Shown: positions 45,219 through 55,099, counted from the first letter of the stretch. The stretch is DNA of 64,000 nt from Mangrovimonas aestuarii (GCF_028767185.1 NZ_JARACK010000005.1:1-64000), one strand, 5' to 3'. Translations and numbers: made by a program. Notes: generated from the sequence alone by a model not told the origin.

Positions 45219-46769
45219 ATGAAAAAAACAGTGCTACAACTATTGTTATGTGGCTTATTTGTTATACTTACAATTTCTGTTCATGCACAGAAAAAGCCAA
45301 ACATTTTGGTACTCTGGGGAGACGATATTGGAACCTGGAACATTAGCCACAATAACCGAGGTATGATGGGTTACAAAACACCAAACATTGATAAAATTGC
45401 CAAAGAAGGTGTGTCTTTTACAGATTATTATGCGCAACAATCATGTACAGCTGGTAGAGCGGCCTTTATTGGTGGAAATGTTCCCGTAAGAACCGGAATG
45501 ACCAAGGTAGGTTTGCCAGGTGCTGAACAAGGTTGGCAGGAAAGCGATGTAACTATGGCAACCGTACTAAAGAGTCAAGGTTACGCTACTGGTCAATTTG
45601 GAAAGAATCACCAAGGAGATCTGGACACTCATTTACCTACCAATCATGGATTTGATGAATTTTTAGGGAATCTATATCACTTAAACGCAGAAGAAGAACC
45701 TGAAAATTATGATTACCCCGGAGATATGAAATTAAAAGATGGTAAAACCTTTAGGGAAAAGTTTGGTCCCAGAGGTGTTATCCACTCAACGGCAAATGGT
45801 AAAATAGAAGACACCGGACCATTAACAAAAAAACGTATGGAAACCATTGATGACGAAACATCGGATGCTGCTATTGCTTTTATAAAAAAACAAGTGAATG
45901 CAGGAAAGCCATTTTTTGTTTGGTGGAACGGTACACGCATGCATTTCAGAACCCATGTTAAAGAAGAACGCAGACACAAAGGACATGATGAATACACTGA
46001 TGGGATGATTGAGCATGATATGCACGTTGGCAAATTTTTAACTCTATTGGACGAACTAGGCATTACAGATAATACCATTGTCATGTATTCCACAGATAAT
46101 GGGCCTCATTACAATACTTGGCCTGATGCTGGCACCACACCATTTAGAGGAGAGAAAAACTCCAACTGGGAAGGAGCATATAGAGTACCAACCTTTGTGA
46201 AATGGCCTGGCCACTGGCAAAAAGGTGTTACCTTAAATGGAATTGTAGCTCATGAAGATTGGTTGCCTACGTTTGCAACTGCTGCGGGAGCTCCAAATAT
46301 CAAAGATAAAATTAAGTCTGGTGTCTCTTTGAATGGCAGGTCTTACAAAAACTATATTGATGGATATGACTTGAATGACTATCTCTCAGGAAAATCAACT
46401 GAGTCTCCAAGACATGAATTTTGGTACGTGAATGATGACGGTCAAATTGTAGCAGCTCGTTATGATGATTGGAAAGTCGTCTTCTTGGAAAATCGAGGAC
46501 AACAATTTGGGGTTTGGATAGAGCCGTTTCAAGAGTTAAGAGTTCCATTAATTTTTAATCTCAGAAGAGATCCCTTTGAAAAAGCACAGCACAATGCCAA
46601 TATCTATTATGATTGGCTATTAGATCGCGCTTATGTATTGGTTCCTATTCAACAATTGGCGACTAACTTTCTGATGACAATGAAGGAATACCCTCCAAGT
46701 CAAACACCTGGATCCTTTAATTTAAGTGCAATTGAGAAAAAAATAAATTCTACCATTGGGGGAAATTAA
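45219..46769 (+). CDS. Arylsulfatase (S1 family)
   Basis: This 516-aa secreted enzyme has a signal peptide (about 1-24, ending VHAQ). The metal-binding WGDD (D35, D36) is followed by the active-site SCTAGRAAF with C76, the residue matured to formylglycine (CxAxR variant). The C-terminal part follows the arylsulfatase pattern (MYSTDNGPHYNTWPDAG, FRGEKNSNWEGAYRVP). It removes sulfate from an unknown ester, probably of an algal polysaccharide or small aryl sulfate. It is divergent from the FGE-like gene, which is its likely activator, and ends at a strong terminator. Confidence 0.92.
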   Translation: MKKTVLQLLLCGLFVILTISVHAQKKPNILVLWGDDIGTWNISHNNRGMMGYKTPNIDKIAKEGVSFTDYYAQQSCTAGRAAFIGGNVPVRTGMTKVGLPGAEQGWQESDVTMATVLKSQGYATGQFGKNHQGDLDTHLPTNHGFDEFLGNLYHLNAEEEPENYDYPGDMKLKDGKTFREKFGPRGVIHSTANGKIEDTGPLTKKRMETIDDETSDAAIAFIKKQVNAGKPFFVWWNGTRMHFRTHVKEERRHKGHDEYTDGMIEHDMHVGKFLTLLDELGITDNTIVMYSTDNGPHYNTWPDAGTTPFRGEKNSNWEGAYRVPTFVKWPGHWQKGVTLNGIVAHEDWLPTFATAAGAPNIKDKIKSGVSLNGRSYKNYIDGYDLNDYLSGKSTESPRHEFWYVNDDGQIVAARYDDWKVVFLENRGQQFGVWIEPFQELRVPLIFNLRRDPFEKAQHNANIYYDWLLDRAYVLVPIQQLATNFLMTMKEYPPSQTPGSFNLSAIEKKINSTIGGN

Positions 46770-46787
46770 ATTTTTGCTAAAGTTAAA

Positions 46788-46830
46788 AAAAGGGTTGTTA
46801 AGCATTAATTAACAACCCTTTTACTTTTAT
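46788..46830 (+). terminator. Terminator after arylsulfatase
   Basis: A 14-bp perfect stem (46788-46801 with 46809-46822) and a T-rich tail. Confidence 0.88.
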
Positions 46831-46989
46831 AAGCAAAAAAAAGTCTAAAGCTCTCTGAGATAAAAATGTAACAAACTTATATTCAATTAATTAATGTAAG
46901 ATAATTCATTTTTCATTAACTTTAATAAGTGCATAACTCTTTTGGTAATTTAATATAAAACCTCTGACTAACCTGAAATACCAGTTACA

Positions 46990-47910
46990 ATGCGTAAGGA
47001 CTATTACTCTCGAATGGCAATCATCTGGATACCCCTCATGTTTCTCTCTTTTTTGTCTTACGGCCAAGAGAGCAATAATGATACAACTTTAACAGATGAA
47101 CTAAATATTGATTTTAATACAAAGAAAAAGAAGCACGATTATATATTACCACCATGGCGTGCAAGGCGATTTAACGCAAGTGCTGGATTATTTTTCCCAC
47201 TGAATAATACCGAAGTAAGAGTTGGAGCCACTAACAGAGATCTCTCAACTACAATAGACCTTGAGGATGATTTAGGTTTTGAAAAAACCACTTTTTCGTT
47301 TATGGCAAAGTTCCAATGGCGCTTTTCTAAACGCTCTCGTGTAGAATTTGAATATTTCTATCTAGACAGAAAATCTACCAAGCGCTTAGAAAGAGAAATT
47401 GATTTTGGAGATGAAATCTACCCTATTAATGCTGAAGCAACGGCATTTTTTAACTTCAGTATAATCCGATTTTCATATAGTTATGCTATAATTAATAAAC
47501 CCACGTATGAAATTGGGGTTTTAATAGGTTCGCATATCATGCTGGGAGACATAGGTATAAGAGCTAGGGTTAATGCTACGGAAGCTGAATTGAACAACAG
47601 TTTTGACTTTGTAGCTCCAATTCCTGATATTGGGCTATGGACAGATATTCAACTCTCTCCTAAGTTTGGAGTATATGGAAATATCAATTATCTGTCCTTA
47701 AGCATAGGAGATGTAAGTGGTAAGGTATTAAGCACTAATGCAGCTCTACTGTACAATATCCATAATAACTGGAATATTAAAGCTGGGTACAATTTACTCG
47801 ATATTAAAGTAGACGTTGAAAAGCAAAGATTGGAAGGTAGTTTTGAATGGGGGTATAACGGCCCTACGTTATCTATTTGCTACACGTTTGGTGAACAGTT
47901 GAAAATTTAA
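46990..47910 (+). CDS. Outer-membrane beta-barrel protein, unknown function
   Basis: This 306-aa protein has a signal peptide (about 1-26, ending LSYGQ), a short disordered acidic stretch, and then alternating amphipathic strands with aromatic ends (RFNASAGLFFPL, SFMAKFQWRFSKRSRVEFEYFYLDRK), closing in LSICYTFGEQLKI. This pattern predicts an outer-membrane barrel. It is the first of three consecutive barrel-like genes (76 bp to the next). No substrate can be inferred. Confidence 0.7.
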   Translation: MRKDYYSRMAIIWIPLMFLSFLSYGQESNNDTTLTDELNIDFNTKKKKHDYILPPWRARRFNASAGLFFPLNNTEVRVGATNRDLSTTIDLEDDLGFEKTTFSFMAKFQWRFSKRSRVEFEYFYLDRKSTKRLEREIDFGDEIYPINAEATAFFNFSIIRFSYSYAIINKPTYEIGVLIGSHIMLGDIGIRARVNATEAELNNSFDFVAPIPDIGLWTDIQLSPKFGVYGNINYLSLSIGDVSGKVLSTNAALLYNIHNNWNIKAGYNLLDIKVDVEKQRLEGSFEWGYNGPTLSICYTFGEQLKI

Positions 47911-47986
47911 GCACTAACTAACATTCCCGGTTACATGAAATTAAGATCCCTTAATTATTAGCTGAAATAACAATTCATCACTTTAT

Positions 47987-48724
47987 ATGAGACAAGGTAT
48001 TCTATCTATAAAAAAAACTTTCATATTTACTGTTTTGTTTTTGTTCATTGGGGTTGAATATGCGAATAGTCAAGTTCTCATATCCTTGATTTTTGGAGAC
48101 AAACTTAATTCAGATAAAATTGAGTTTGGTTTAGATGGAGGTCTAGCCATAAGTGACATTAACGGCATTGATCATGCTAAAGCTAGACAAAACTTTAATC
48201 TTGGATTTTATTTTGATTTTAAATTAAAACCAGAGCGGTTAAAGCTTCACACAGGTGTAATTGTAAAGTCTCCTGTAGGAGCTAAAGATATATCTACATA
48301 TTCAATTGGAGACCAAGAAATAGACTCTTTATTTGAAGATGGAAATGTAAGTCGTAAACTAAATTACTTTTACATACCTGTCGCGGTTAAATACAATTTT
48401 GTTGATGATTTCTTTTTTGAGATTGGCCCTCAGATTGGTTTACTTTACAAAGCAAGAGACACATTTGAAAGTGAGACAGTAAACGGTCAGGATTTGGAAT
48501 TGGAAAATGATGTTCGTAATGAATACAAAACTTTTGATTTAGGCCTCACAGCAGGTTTAGGGTATAAATTAATGAAAGGTACAGGGATTAATCTAGGAAT
48601 ACGATACTATTCTGGATTTTTAAATATTGCCAAGAACGATACAATGGGTAACCAGCGAAACCAAGTGTTTTATTTTTTTGCTGGTATTCCTATAGGAGCA
48701 GGAAAAAAATCAAAACAAAACTAA
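47987..48724 (+). CDS. Porin-family outer-membrane beta-barrel protein
   Basis: This 245-aa protein has a signal peptide (about 1-29, ending ANSQ), then an OmpW/PorT-like barrel pattern: FGLDGGLAISDING, NLGFYFDFKLKP, YFYIPVAVKYNF, FFFEIGPQIGLLYKA, LGLTAGLGYKL. PF13568-type barrels of this size are abundant in Bacteroidota. The next gene starts 2 bp after its stop, so they are co-transcribed. Confidence 0.75.
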   Translation: MRQGILSIKKTFIFTVLFLFIGVEYANSQVLISLIFGDKLNSDKIEFGLDGGLAISDINGIDHAKARQNFNLGFYFDFKLKPERLKLHTGVIVKSPVGAKDISTYSIGDQEIDSLFEDGNVSRKLNYFYIPVAVKYNFVDDFFFEIGPQIGLLYKARDTFESETVNGQDLELENDVRNEYKTFDLGLTAGLGYKLMKGTGINLGIRYYSGFLNIAKNDTMGNQRNQVFYFFAGIPIGAGKKSKQN

Positions 48725-48726
48725 TT

Positions 48727-49761
48727 ATGAAAACAGTAAAGAACATTTGGACTATACAAACTATTTTGGTACTGTTTTTTACCTCATTTATTTGTAATGC
48801 ACAAAGTCCAACGAAACTAGACAGTCATCTAGCACAATCGTATTACGATAGCATACAGAAAATGAATTACAATAAAGTGTTTCCCATTTGGGGTGCTAAA
48901 GCCTATAAAAAAGGGTACGACTTGCCCTTTCCTTGGGGAATAAGTGTTGTTTATTTTACACAACGCCAAGAAATTACTATAGATCGAACTTTAATTGGAT
49001 TCAATGGTGGAGAAAAAGTTGATTTAAGCAATTTCATAAGTTTCGGACCAACAATAGCCACAACAAACGCCTACACGGTTAGACCCGATATTTGGATTTT
49101 TCCCTTTTTAAATATTTATGCCATAATTGGTGGAGGGACAACTGATACAAATGTGAATCTATTAGAACCAGTGGGTTTTAAAACCGATCAACATTTTGGT
49201 GCTAGTTCATTTGGTATTGGAGCTACTCTTGCTGGTGCAGTAGGTCCTGTTTGGTTGGCTTGGGATAACAATTATAATTTTGCAGATATTGAAGCAATTG
49301 TAGAACCCGTGCCAGCATTTAACTCTAGCTTTAGAATAGGCCATACTTTTTTTATGAACCCAAGCAAGCCTACAAAAACCTTCGCTGTTTGGGGTGGAGT
49401 ATTTTACCAAAGCATTCAAAATGATACCAACGGAAGTATTGCTGTAAAAGACCTATTTCCCAATCTAGGTAGCGGAAATACCATAGAAAACTTAAGAGAT
49501 TGGGCTTCTACTTTACCGCCTGCTCAACGCTTGGTGGCAAACCAAATTATAAATAAACTAGAAGATATAGGAAACGGTATTGATTCAGAAAACGCTACAG
49601 TCGATTATAAATTAGATAAAAAGGTAACTGCCCCTTTTAATTTAATTTTCGGAGCACAATATCAATTTAATAAACATTGGATGCTTAGAACAGAATTAGG
49701 TGTGTTTGGTAAGCGCAGTCAGTTTCTTCTTAATCTGAATTATAGATTCCAAGGATTTTAG
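48727..49761 (+). CDS. Putative outer-membrane protein
   Basis: This 344-aa protein has a signal peptide (ending CNAQ, about 26) and many beta-strand segments (DLPFPWGISVVYFTQ, DIWIFPFLNIYAIIGGG, PFNLIFGAQYQFNKHW). It ends SQFLLNLNYRFQGF with the terminal aromatic typical of outer-membrane barrels. A central soluble insert spans roughly 235-290. It is coupled to the preceding barrel gene. Its 3' end overlaps the convergent acyltransferase gene by 4 bp. Confidence 0.7.
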   Translation: MKTVKNIWTIQTILVLFFTSFICNAQSPTKLDSHLAQSYYDSIQKMNYNKVFPIWGAKAYKKGYDLPFPWGISVVYFTQRQEITIDRTLIGFNGGEKVDLSNFISFGPTIATTNAYTVRPDIWIFPFLNIYAIIGGGTTDTNVNLLEPVGFKTDQHFGASSFGIGATLAGAVGPVWLAWDNNYNFADIEAIVEPVPAFNSSFRIGHTFFMNPSKPTKTFAVWGGVFYQSIQNDTNGSIAVKDLFPNLGSGNTIENLRDWASTLPPAQRLVANQIINKLEDIGNGIDSENATVDYKLDKKVTAPFNLIFGAQYQFNKHWMLRTELGVFGKRSQFLLNLNYRFQGF

Positions 49762-50306
49762 GAGTGCTTTGGAACTTTCCCAATTACACCTAGGTAAAAA
49801 CCACGAATAGCTTTAATATCTGCTTGTGCATCATTTCCTGGATAAAATGGCTCTGATACATGATTGGTTTTATTAGCAAAATCGAGTGTGAACATTATAA
49901 TAGGCACATTTGCTTCTTTCGCTATATAGTAAAAACCTGTTTTCCATTCCATCACTTTTTTTCGGGTACCTTCTGGAGCTAAAGCCAATCGAAATTCATC
50001 TTTCTTTTGAAACAACGAGGCTATAGCTCCCACCTTATTTTGACCTGGAGTTCTGTCTAAAGGGGCTCCACCTACGGCCTTAAAATACAATCCAAAAGGC
50101 CACCTAAAAAGCTCTTTTTTAGCAATAAAATTAGTTTTTACACCAGTTACCTTACGTAACAATAAACTAATATAAAAGTCATGCCAGCTAGTATGTGGAG
50201 CGCCTATAATAACACATTTTTTAATACTATCCTTGGAGAAATTGACATTGCCCGTAATCTGCCAACCCAATAGTTTAAAATAAATGAACCTGGCAAACCA
50301 ACGCAT
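49758..50306 (-). CDS. PlsC-like 1-acylglycerol-3-phosphate acyltransferase
   Basis: A protein of about 182 aa from the ATG at 50306 (MRWFARFIY); the frame extends to 50411, but that would lie inside the preceding gene. The acyltransferase motif H-x4-D is present as HTSWHDF and the second motif as PEGTRKK. It acylates lysophosphatidic acid or a related acceptor at the membrane. It starts 1 bp after the KdnB stop, so it is coupled to that gene and may act on lipid A or a phospholipid. Confidence 0.85.
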   Translation of the reverse strand: MRWFARFIYFKLLGWQITGNVNFSKDSIKKCVIIGAPHTSWHDFYISLLLRKVTGVKTNFIAKKELFRWPFGLYFKAVGGAPLDRTPGQNKVGAIASLFQKKDEFRLALAPEGTRKKVMEWKTGFYYIAKEANVPIIMFTLDFANKTNHVSEPFYPGNDAQADIKAIRGFYLGVIGKVPKHS

Positions 50307-50307
50307 T

Positions 50308-51390
50308 TTACATTTTCTTATATAGTTGACGTAATTTCTCTCTATTAATGGTATTCTGCCATTGTTCCCCCAAAGCATTTTCCCATAACGGTACCAACCC
50401 CAAAGCCACATCGATCATGGTATTGATTTGCTCTTCAGGCAGGTTTTTACACAAACCTTGTGGAAGTTCAATACCGTGCTTCTCTTTCATTGCCTTAAAG
50501 TGTTTAACTCCTTCAGGGTAAAACTCCTCAAGATGATTAAACACAATACAGTTTCCAATTCCATGTTTTGTTCCCAAAACATACGAAAGCCCATAACTCA
50601 TAGCATGAGCAACACCTACTTGAGAATAAGCTATGCTCATTCCTCCATGCCATGATGCCATCATCAATTTATCTTGCATCTCTTCTTCAGACAAAGTATC
50701 ATTCAGAAATATCTCCATACAAAGCTCGTATGCTTTTTCCCCATAACTTTGACTAAACGCATTTAAATATGTCCCACTAAGCGATTCTACACAGTGAATA
50801 TAACAATCCATCCCAGTATAGAACCATTGGTTTTTTGGAACATCCTTAGTTAGCTCTGGGTCCAGAATCACTTGATCAAAAGGCGTATGGTCTGAATTAA
50901 TTCCTAATTTTTTATCTGGTCCGGTTAATACTGTTGTACGCGAAACCTCTGCGCCTGTACCAGAAATAGTAGGTATTCCAACATGATAAATAGCTGGTTG
51001 CTTAACCAAATCCCATCCTTGGTACTCCTTAGCATCTCCTTCATTTGTTAACATAATGGCTACAGCTTTAGCTACATCCATTACTGTTCCACCTCCAATA
51101 CCAATAATACCGGAAGGCCTATCTTTATGCTCTAAAATGATTTGCTCTACCAACTCATCTATTTGAGATGTTTTGGGTTCCTCTTCAGTAGAAATATAGA
51201 TAATCCTATCATTGTAGGCTAAAGGTATTCTGGAGGTTAACCAAGCGTTACCTTTAAAAACATCGTCTACAAAAAAGATAAAAGGGGCATTTGTATTTAA
51301 ACGTTTCGGTTCCAAGATATCACCGATTTGATCGAAACTACCACGACCAAAGACAACTCGAGATACCATTGGAAAATTCTTATATTTCAT
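50308..51390 (-). CDS. kdnB: Iron-containing alcohol dehydrogenase, KdnB-like
   Basis: This 360-aa group III metal-dependent dehydrogenase has the dinucleotide loop GIGGGTVMDVAKAVA (about 97-111) and the metal-site region GVAHAMSYGLSYVLGTKHG with conserved His. The sequence resembles KdnB, which oxidises C8 of Kdo as the first step to 8-amino-8-deoxy-Kdo in Shewanella-type lipid A. Its location in one strand run with kdsB supports this. The aminotransferase partner KdnA is not seen in the window. Another short-alcohol substrate is possible. Confidence 0.72.
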   Translation of the reverse strand: MKYKNFPMVSRVVFGRGSFDQIGDILEPKRLNTNAPFIFFVDDVFKGNAWLTSRIPLAYNDRIIYISTEEEPKTSQIDELVEQIILEHKDRPSGIIGIGGGTVMDVAKAVAIMLTNEGDAKEYQGWDLVKQPAIYHVGIPTISGTGAEVSRTTVLTGPDKKLGINSDHTPFDQVILDPELTKDVPKNQWFYTGMDCYIHCVESLSGTYLNAFSQSYGEKAYELCMEIFLNDTLSEEEMQDKLMMASWHGGMSIAYSQVGVAHAMSYGLSYVLGTKHGIGNCIVFNHLEEFYPEGVKHFKAMKEKHGIELPQGLCKNLPEEQINTMIDVALGLVPLWENALGEQWQNTINREKLRQLYKKM

Positions 51391-51406
51391 TTACTAATCT
51401 TTCTTT

Positions 51407-52030
51407 TTACTCATTTAAAAATTCCTGAAAGCGTTCTGCAAATTGGCTTAGGTGGTAACCATCCACCAATGCATGGTTTACATTGATAGCTACTTGCATT
51501 ATTAAACTTCCATTAATGTTTACAGCCTTTCCAAAAGCAAGTTTTGGTACCGAATCCAGCTTACCTGATACAGGTTCTTTATGACCTGTGAAATTAACCC
51601 ACGGCAAAGCAGAACAGTGTATACAATCCAGACTGTTTTTTGGAGGGTATAATTCTCTAGAGTCGAAAATACGCTGCTTTTCAGCCTCAAGATTATCTAA
51701 AAAACGACTAAGATTTTCATCAAAATCGATAAACGAAAATCCAAAGGTTTTATTCTTACGCATAATCGTAGCGGAAGCATGAATTGTATCAAATTCCACT
51801 ACTTCATCCTCTTTAATTCTATATTTAAAATTTTGTTCTGCATTAATTGCTCGCATACAATCGTGCAAATAACGTCCAAAAAAACTAACATTGTTAGCTT
51901 TGGAAAATTTGTTTGCTTTCGTTACATCGAATGGGATAATTACACCAAAATAAGGGTCTGACATAACCTTAAAATGCTCGTAGTGTTGTTTCCTATCCCA
52001 ACTCGATATATCAATTATTCTGTAGTTCAA
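51407..52030 (-). CDS. CAT-fold (chloramphenicol acetyltransferase-like) acyltransferase
   Basis: This 207-aa enzyme of type A CAT fold carries the catalytic motif NHALVDGYH with H186 and structural D190 near the C-terminus, as in classical CATs. CAT-fold proteins also acylate other substrates. Its position between kdsB/HAD and kdnB in a core-like cluster makes a housekeeping acetylation as likely as drug resistance. Confidence 0.8.
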   Translation of the reverse strand: MNYRIIDISSWDRKQHYEHFKVMSDPYFGVIIPFDVTKANKFSKANNVSFFGRYLHDCMRAINAEQNFKYRIKEDEVVEFDTIHASATIMRKNKTFGFSFIDFDENLSRFLDNLEAEKQRIFDSRELYPPKNSLDCIHCSALPWVNFTGHKEPVSGKLDSVPKLAFGKAVNINGSLIMQVAINVNHALVDGYHLSQFAERFQEFLNE

Positions 52031-52032
52031 AA

Positions 52033-52737
52033 TTAATTCATCAACTTTAAAACATCTGATAATTTACTTATTGTTTGATATTCCTTTCCGTTAGATTCAC
52101 TTTCATGAACTTGTTCATGAATCCAAGTTGTATGAAAAGGTACATGTATTGCCTTAGCCTTTAGGTTTACCAAAGGTAAAATGTCTGACTTTAAAGAATT
52201 TCCAATCATTAAAAATTCCGAGGGTTTGATATCTAAATGGTTTAGCAGCTTACTGTAGTTAGCTTCCTTTTTATCACTCAGAACCTCTATATGATGGAAG
52301 TAGTCCAACAAACCAGATTTTTCTAGTTTCCTTTCCTGATCCAATAAATCTCCTTTTGTAACCAATATTAGCTTATACTTCTCTGAAAGATGCTCCAGCA
52401 CTTCTTCTACACCTTCCAATAACTCCACTGGCTTATTTATCATATCCTTACCAATGTCCAAAATCGCTTCAATAGTTTTATTAGACGTTCTGTAATTGGA
52501 CAACTCTAATGCCATTTCTACCATAGATAAAATAAAGCCTTTCACCCCATAACCGTAAAGCGATAGGTTTTTCATTTCCATCTTAAAGAGCTCTTGATCT
52601 ATTTTGTTAGCGGTTTCATATTCTGCAAACAATTTTGCAAATTCAACTTCTGCTTCCCTAAAATATGTCTCGTTTACCCATAGGGTATCATCGGCATCAA
52701 ACCCAATTACTTTTATGTTACTGTAATCTACTTCCAT
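52033..52737 (-). CDS. HAD-superfamily phosphatase-like hydrolase
   Basis: This 234-aa protein has the HAD motif I DADDT at 14-18 (nucleophile D14, general acid D16), a helical cap (about 22-95), motif II around LILVTKG and a motif IV-like [10 protein letters not shown]. It overlaps kdsB by 10 bp and precedes the CAT-like gene by 2 bp. The location suggests a phosphatase of Kdo or sugar metabolism, but unlike KdsC it has a C1 cap, so it is not a standard KdsC. Confidence 0.82.
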   Translation of the reverse strand: MEVDYSNIKVIGFDADDTLWVNETYFREAEVEFAKLFAEYETANKIDQELFKMEMKNLSLYGYGVKGFILSMVEMALELSNYRTSNKTIEAILDIGKDMINKPVELLEGVEEVLEHLSEKYKLILVTKGDLLDQERKLEKSGLLDYFHHIEVLSDKKEANYSKLLNHLDIKPSEFLMIGNSLKSDILPLVNLKAKAIHVPFHTTWIHEQVHESESNGKEYQTISKLSDVLKLMN

Positions 52738-53456
52738 AACTTTTTGGCTCGTTCTAAATCTTCTGGCGTATCGATTTCAACTCCCTGAACATCAGTCTCT
52801 ATCATTTTTATACGCTTTCCATATTCTAAATAGCGAATACATTCAATTTTTTCAGATGCTTCCAAACTAAGCATTGGCAATCGATAAAAATCCAACAATG
52901 CATCTTTTCGAAAAGCATAAACGCCTTTGTGCTTATAGTGTTTAACATCCACTTCCGGGTCTCTGGGAAATGGAATTGGGAAACGAGAAAAATACAATGC
53001 AAAATTATTTTGATCTACAATTACTTTAACTGTATTTGGGTTTTCTATCTCCTCCCTATCTGTGATTTGAACCATTAGTGACGCTAAATCAATGTTTTTA
53101 TCGTGATCATCGTTGAAAACCTCTATAAGCTTTTTTAAAGAAGATACTTCTGTAAATGGTTCATCACCCTGAACATTTACAACAATATCAACATCCATGA
53201 ACTCTACAGCTTCTGCAATACGGTCACTTCCACATTGATGCTCTTTTTTACTCATAATGGCCTTACCACCATTGGAGGTAATAACATCGTAGATTATATC
53301 ACTATCGGTAACCACATAAATTTCATGGAACAATTTAGTGGCCACGGTAGCCTCATAAGTTCTTAAAATTACCGGTTTTCCTCCTAAATCCTGCATTAAT
53401 TTTCCTGGAAAACGGGAAGCCGCGTAACGTGCGGGAATCATAGAAATAATTTTCAT
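52728..53456 (-). CDS. kdsB: CMP-Kdo synthetase
   Basis: This 242-aa enzyme activates Kdo (or its 8-amino form) with CTP for lipid A core assembly. Recognisable segments are [28 protein letters not shown] and [10 protein letters not shown]. It is the first gene of the run kdsB-HAD-CAT-like-kdnB-plsC. In organisms with KdnB, the KdsB homologue may prefer the amino sugar, which cannot be judged from the motifs alone. Confidence 0.93.
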   Translation of the reverse strand: MKIISMIPARYAASRFPGKLMQDLGGKPVILRTYEATVATKLFHEIYVVTDSDIIYDVITSNGGKAIMSKKEHQCGSDRIAEAVEFMDVDIVVNVQGDEPFTEVSSLKKLIEVFNDDHDKNIDLASLMVQITDREEIENPNTVKVIVDQNNFALYFSRFPIPFPRDPEVDVKHYKHKGVYAFRKDALLDFYRLPMLSLEASEKIECIRYLEYGKRIKMIETDVQGVEIDTPEDLERAKKLWK

Positions 53457-53586
53457 AAGTATAATCTACATTTCTGTTTCAAAAATAAATAAATAAGCAC
53501 GAATTCAAGATGCTTTCACTTTAAAGTTATTGCAAAACGAATCATTTTAAAACTTCAAATATTAGGATAGCCTGTACCCCAAAGCT

Positions 53587-55017
53587 TTAGTCCATTGAGA
53601 CAAAATCTTCATCTTTAAACCCTATTAGATAAAGTTTACTCCTAGCCCTGGTTACTGCAGTATATAACCACCTTAAATATTCCTTATCAACTCCATTTGG
53701 CAGGTAAGGTCTCTCTACAAAAACAGTTTCCCATTGCCCTCCTTGTGATTTATGACATGTAATGGCATAAGAAAATTTAACTTGTAAAGCATTAAAGAAT
53801 TTGTTGTTTTTGACACTCAAGAACTTTTTATAGTTACTTGTTTCATTTTGATAGTCTTCCATTACCGCTTGGTACATTCGATTTGAGTCTTCATATGTAA
53901 GCGAAGGGGTTTCTGCTTCAATGGTGTCAAGAAGTAAAACCGTTTCAAAAGGTTTCATTTTAGGATAATCGACCATTCGAATTTTAACTTCTGCAAATCG
54001 AAACCCATACAACTCCTTGATGCTAAAAATTTCCAATACTTCAACAATATCTCCATTAGCAATAAAGCCTGCTTCACTTGTTGGTTTTACCCAGAAATAG
54101 TTATTCTTTACAACCATTAAATAATCGCCAGCCGTCAATTCATTTTCATTGAATAGAATTCGACTTCGTATTTGTTTGTTATAAAGATTGGCCCTCTTAT
54201 TACTCCTTACTATAATTACAGAATCCTCGTTTCCTAAAGTACTGTAGGAATCGTTGATAGCATCCATGATTTCGTGGCCGTCTATCAAACGAACAATGTC
54301 ATGAAACCCCTTTAGATTAAACTTAAAACTATCGAAAAATTCATCATGAATAGTTTCACGTATTTCAGTTGCGTTAAATAAAATACCCGACTCCTGTTCT
54401 TGTCGAACAACTTCATCCAACTCCATTCTGGACACCTCTTTATTATAGTTTAACTCCAACGTTTGTTCGTTCAAGGCCGGACTCAAATCCAGTTTAACAG
54501 GTGGAAGCTGAGCCGTATCACCTATCAATAACAATTTGCACTTATGACCTGAATATACATATTGTACTAGATCGTCAAGTAGTGAGCCATTTTCAAAAAG
54601 TTTGGAATCTCCTGGTGTATCTGAAATCATCGAAGCTTCATCAACTATAAAAATTGTATCTCTATGTTTATTGGGTTGAAGTACGAACTTCACGCCTCCT
54701 CCTCGCTCCTTTCTTGGGAAATATATCTTTTTATGAATAGTGAACGCTTCCTTTCCTGAATAATTTGCTATAACCTTAGCTGCACGGCCTGTTGGTGCTA
54801 ACAACACCGCACTTTTTCTTGCTTTCCACAAATGAGTTACTATAGTACTTACAATAGTTGTTTTACCAGTTCCAGCGTAACCTTTAAGCACATAAGCAGC
54901 ATTTTTAGTATCTTTAAAAATAAAATTGGCCAATTGTTGAAGTACTATATCCTGTTTTAGTGTGGGGGAAAATGGAAATTCTTGTTTTATAAGGGAATAG
55001 AATTCGGAAGCGGTCAT
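53587..55017 (-). CDS. ATP-dependent RecD-like SF1 helicase
   Basis: This 476-aa helicase has Walker A GYAGTGKTT at 46-54, a motif II-like IVDEASM, motif III LLIGDTAQLPPV and a C-terminal UvrD_C_2 region (YAITCHKSQGGQW) with YTAVTRARSKLYLIG. It lacks the N-terminal domains of long RecD2. It probably works in DNA repair. A 130-bp gap separates it from kdsB (53457-53586) and it is divergent from the next gene. Confidence 0.88.
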   Translation of the reverse strand: MTASEFYSLIKQEFPFSPTLKQDIVLQQLANFIFKDTKNAAYVLKGYAGTGKTTIVSTIVTHLWKARKSAVLLAPTGRAAKVIANYSGKEAFTIHKKIYFPRKERGGGVKFVLQPNKHRDTIFIVDEASMISDTPGDSKLFENGSLLDDLVQYVYSGHKCKLLLIGDTAQLPPVKLDLSPALNEQTLELNYNKEVSRMELDEVVRQEQESGILFNATEIRETIHDEFFDSFKFNLKGFHDIVRLIDGHEIMDAINDSYSTLGNEDSVIIVRSNKRANLYNKQIRSRILFNENELTAGDYLMVVKNNYFWVKPTSEAGFIANGDIVEVLEIFSIKELYGFRFAEVKIRMVDYPKMKPFETVLLLDTIEAETPSLTYEDSNRMYQAVMEDYQNETSNYKKFLSVKNNKFFNALQVKFSYAITCHKSQGGQWETVFVERPYLPNGVDKEYLRWLYTAVTRARSKLYLIGFKDEDFVSMD

Positions 55018-55099
55018 TGAAAGCCTGTTCTTGTTAAAATTTAATCAAAGATAGTAATGATTTTTACTAGCATTGGTTTTTACGAATAAAAAAAAATTG

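Noticed and set aside
51407-52030. Acquired chloramphenicol-resistance gene
   Set aside because: No mobile element flanks it, it is embedded in a biosynthetic run, and many CAT-fold enzymes act on other substrates.
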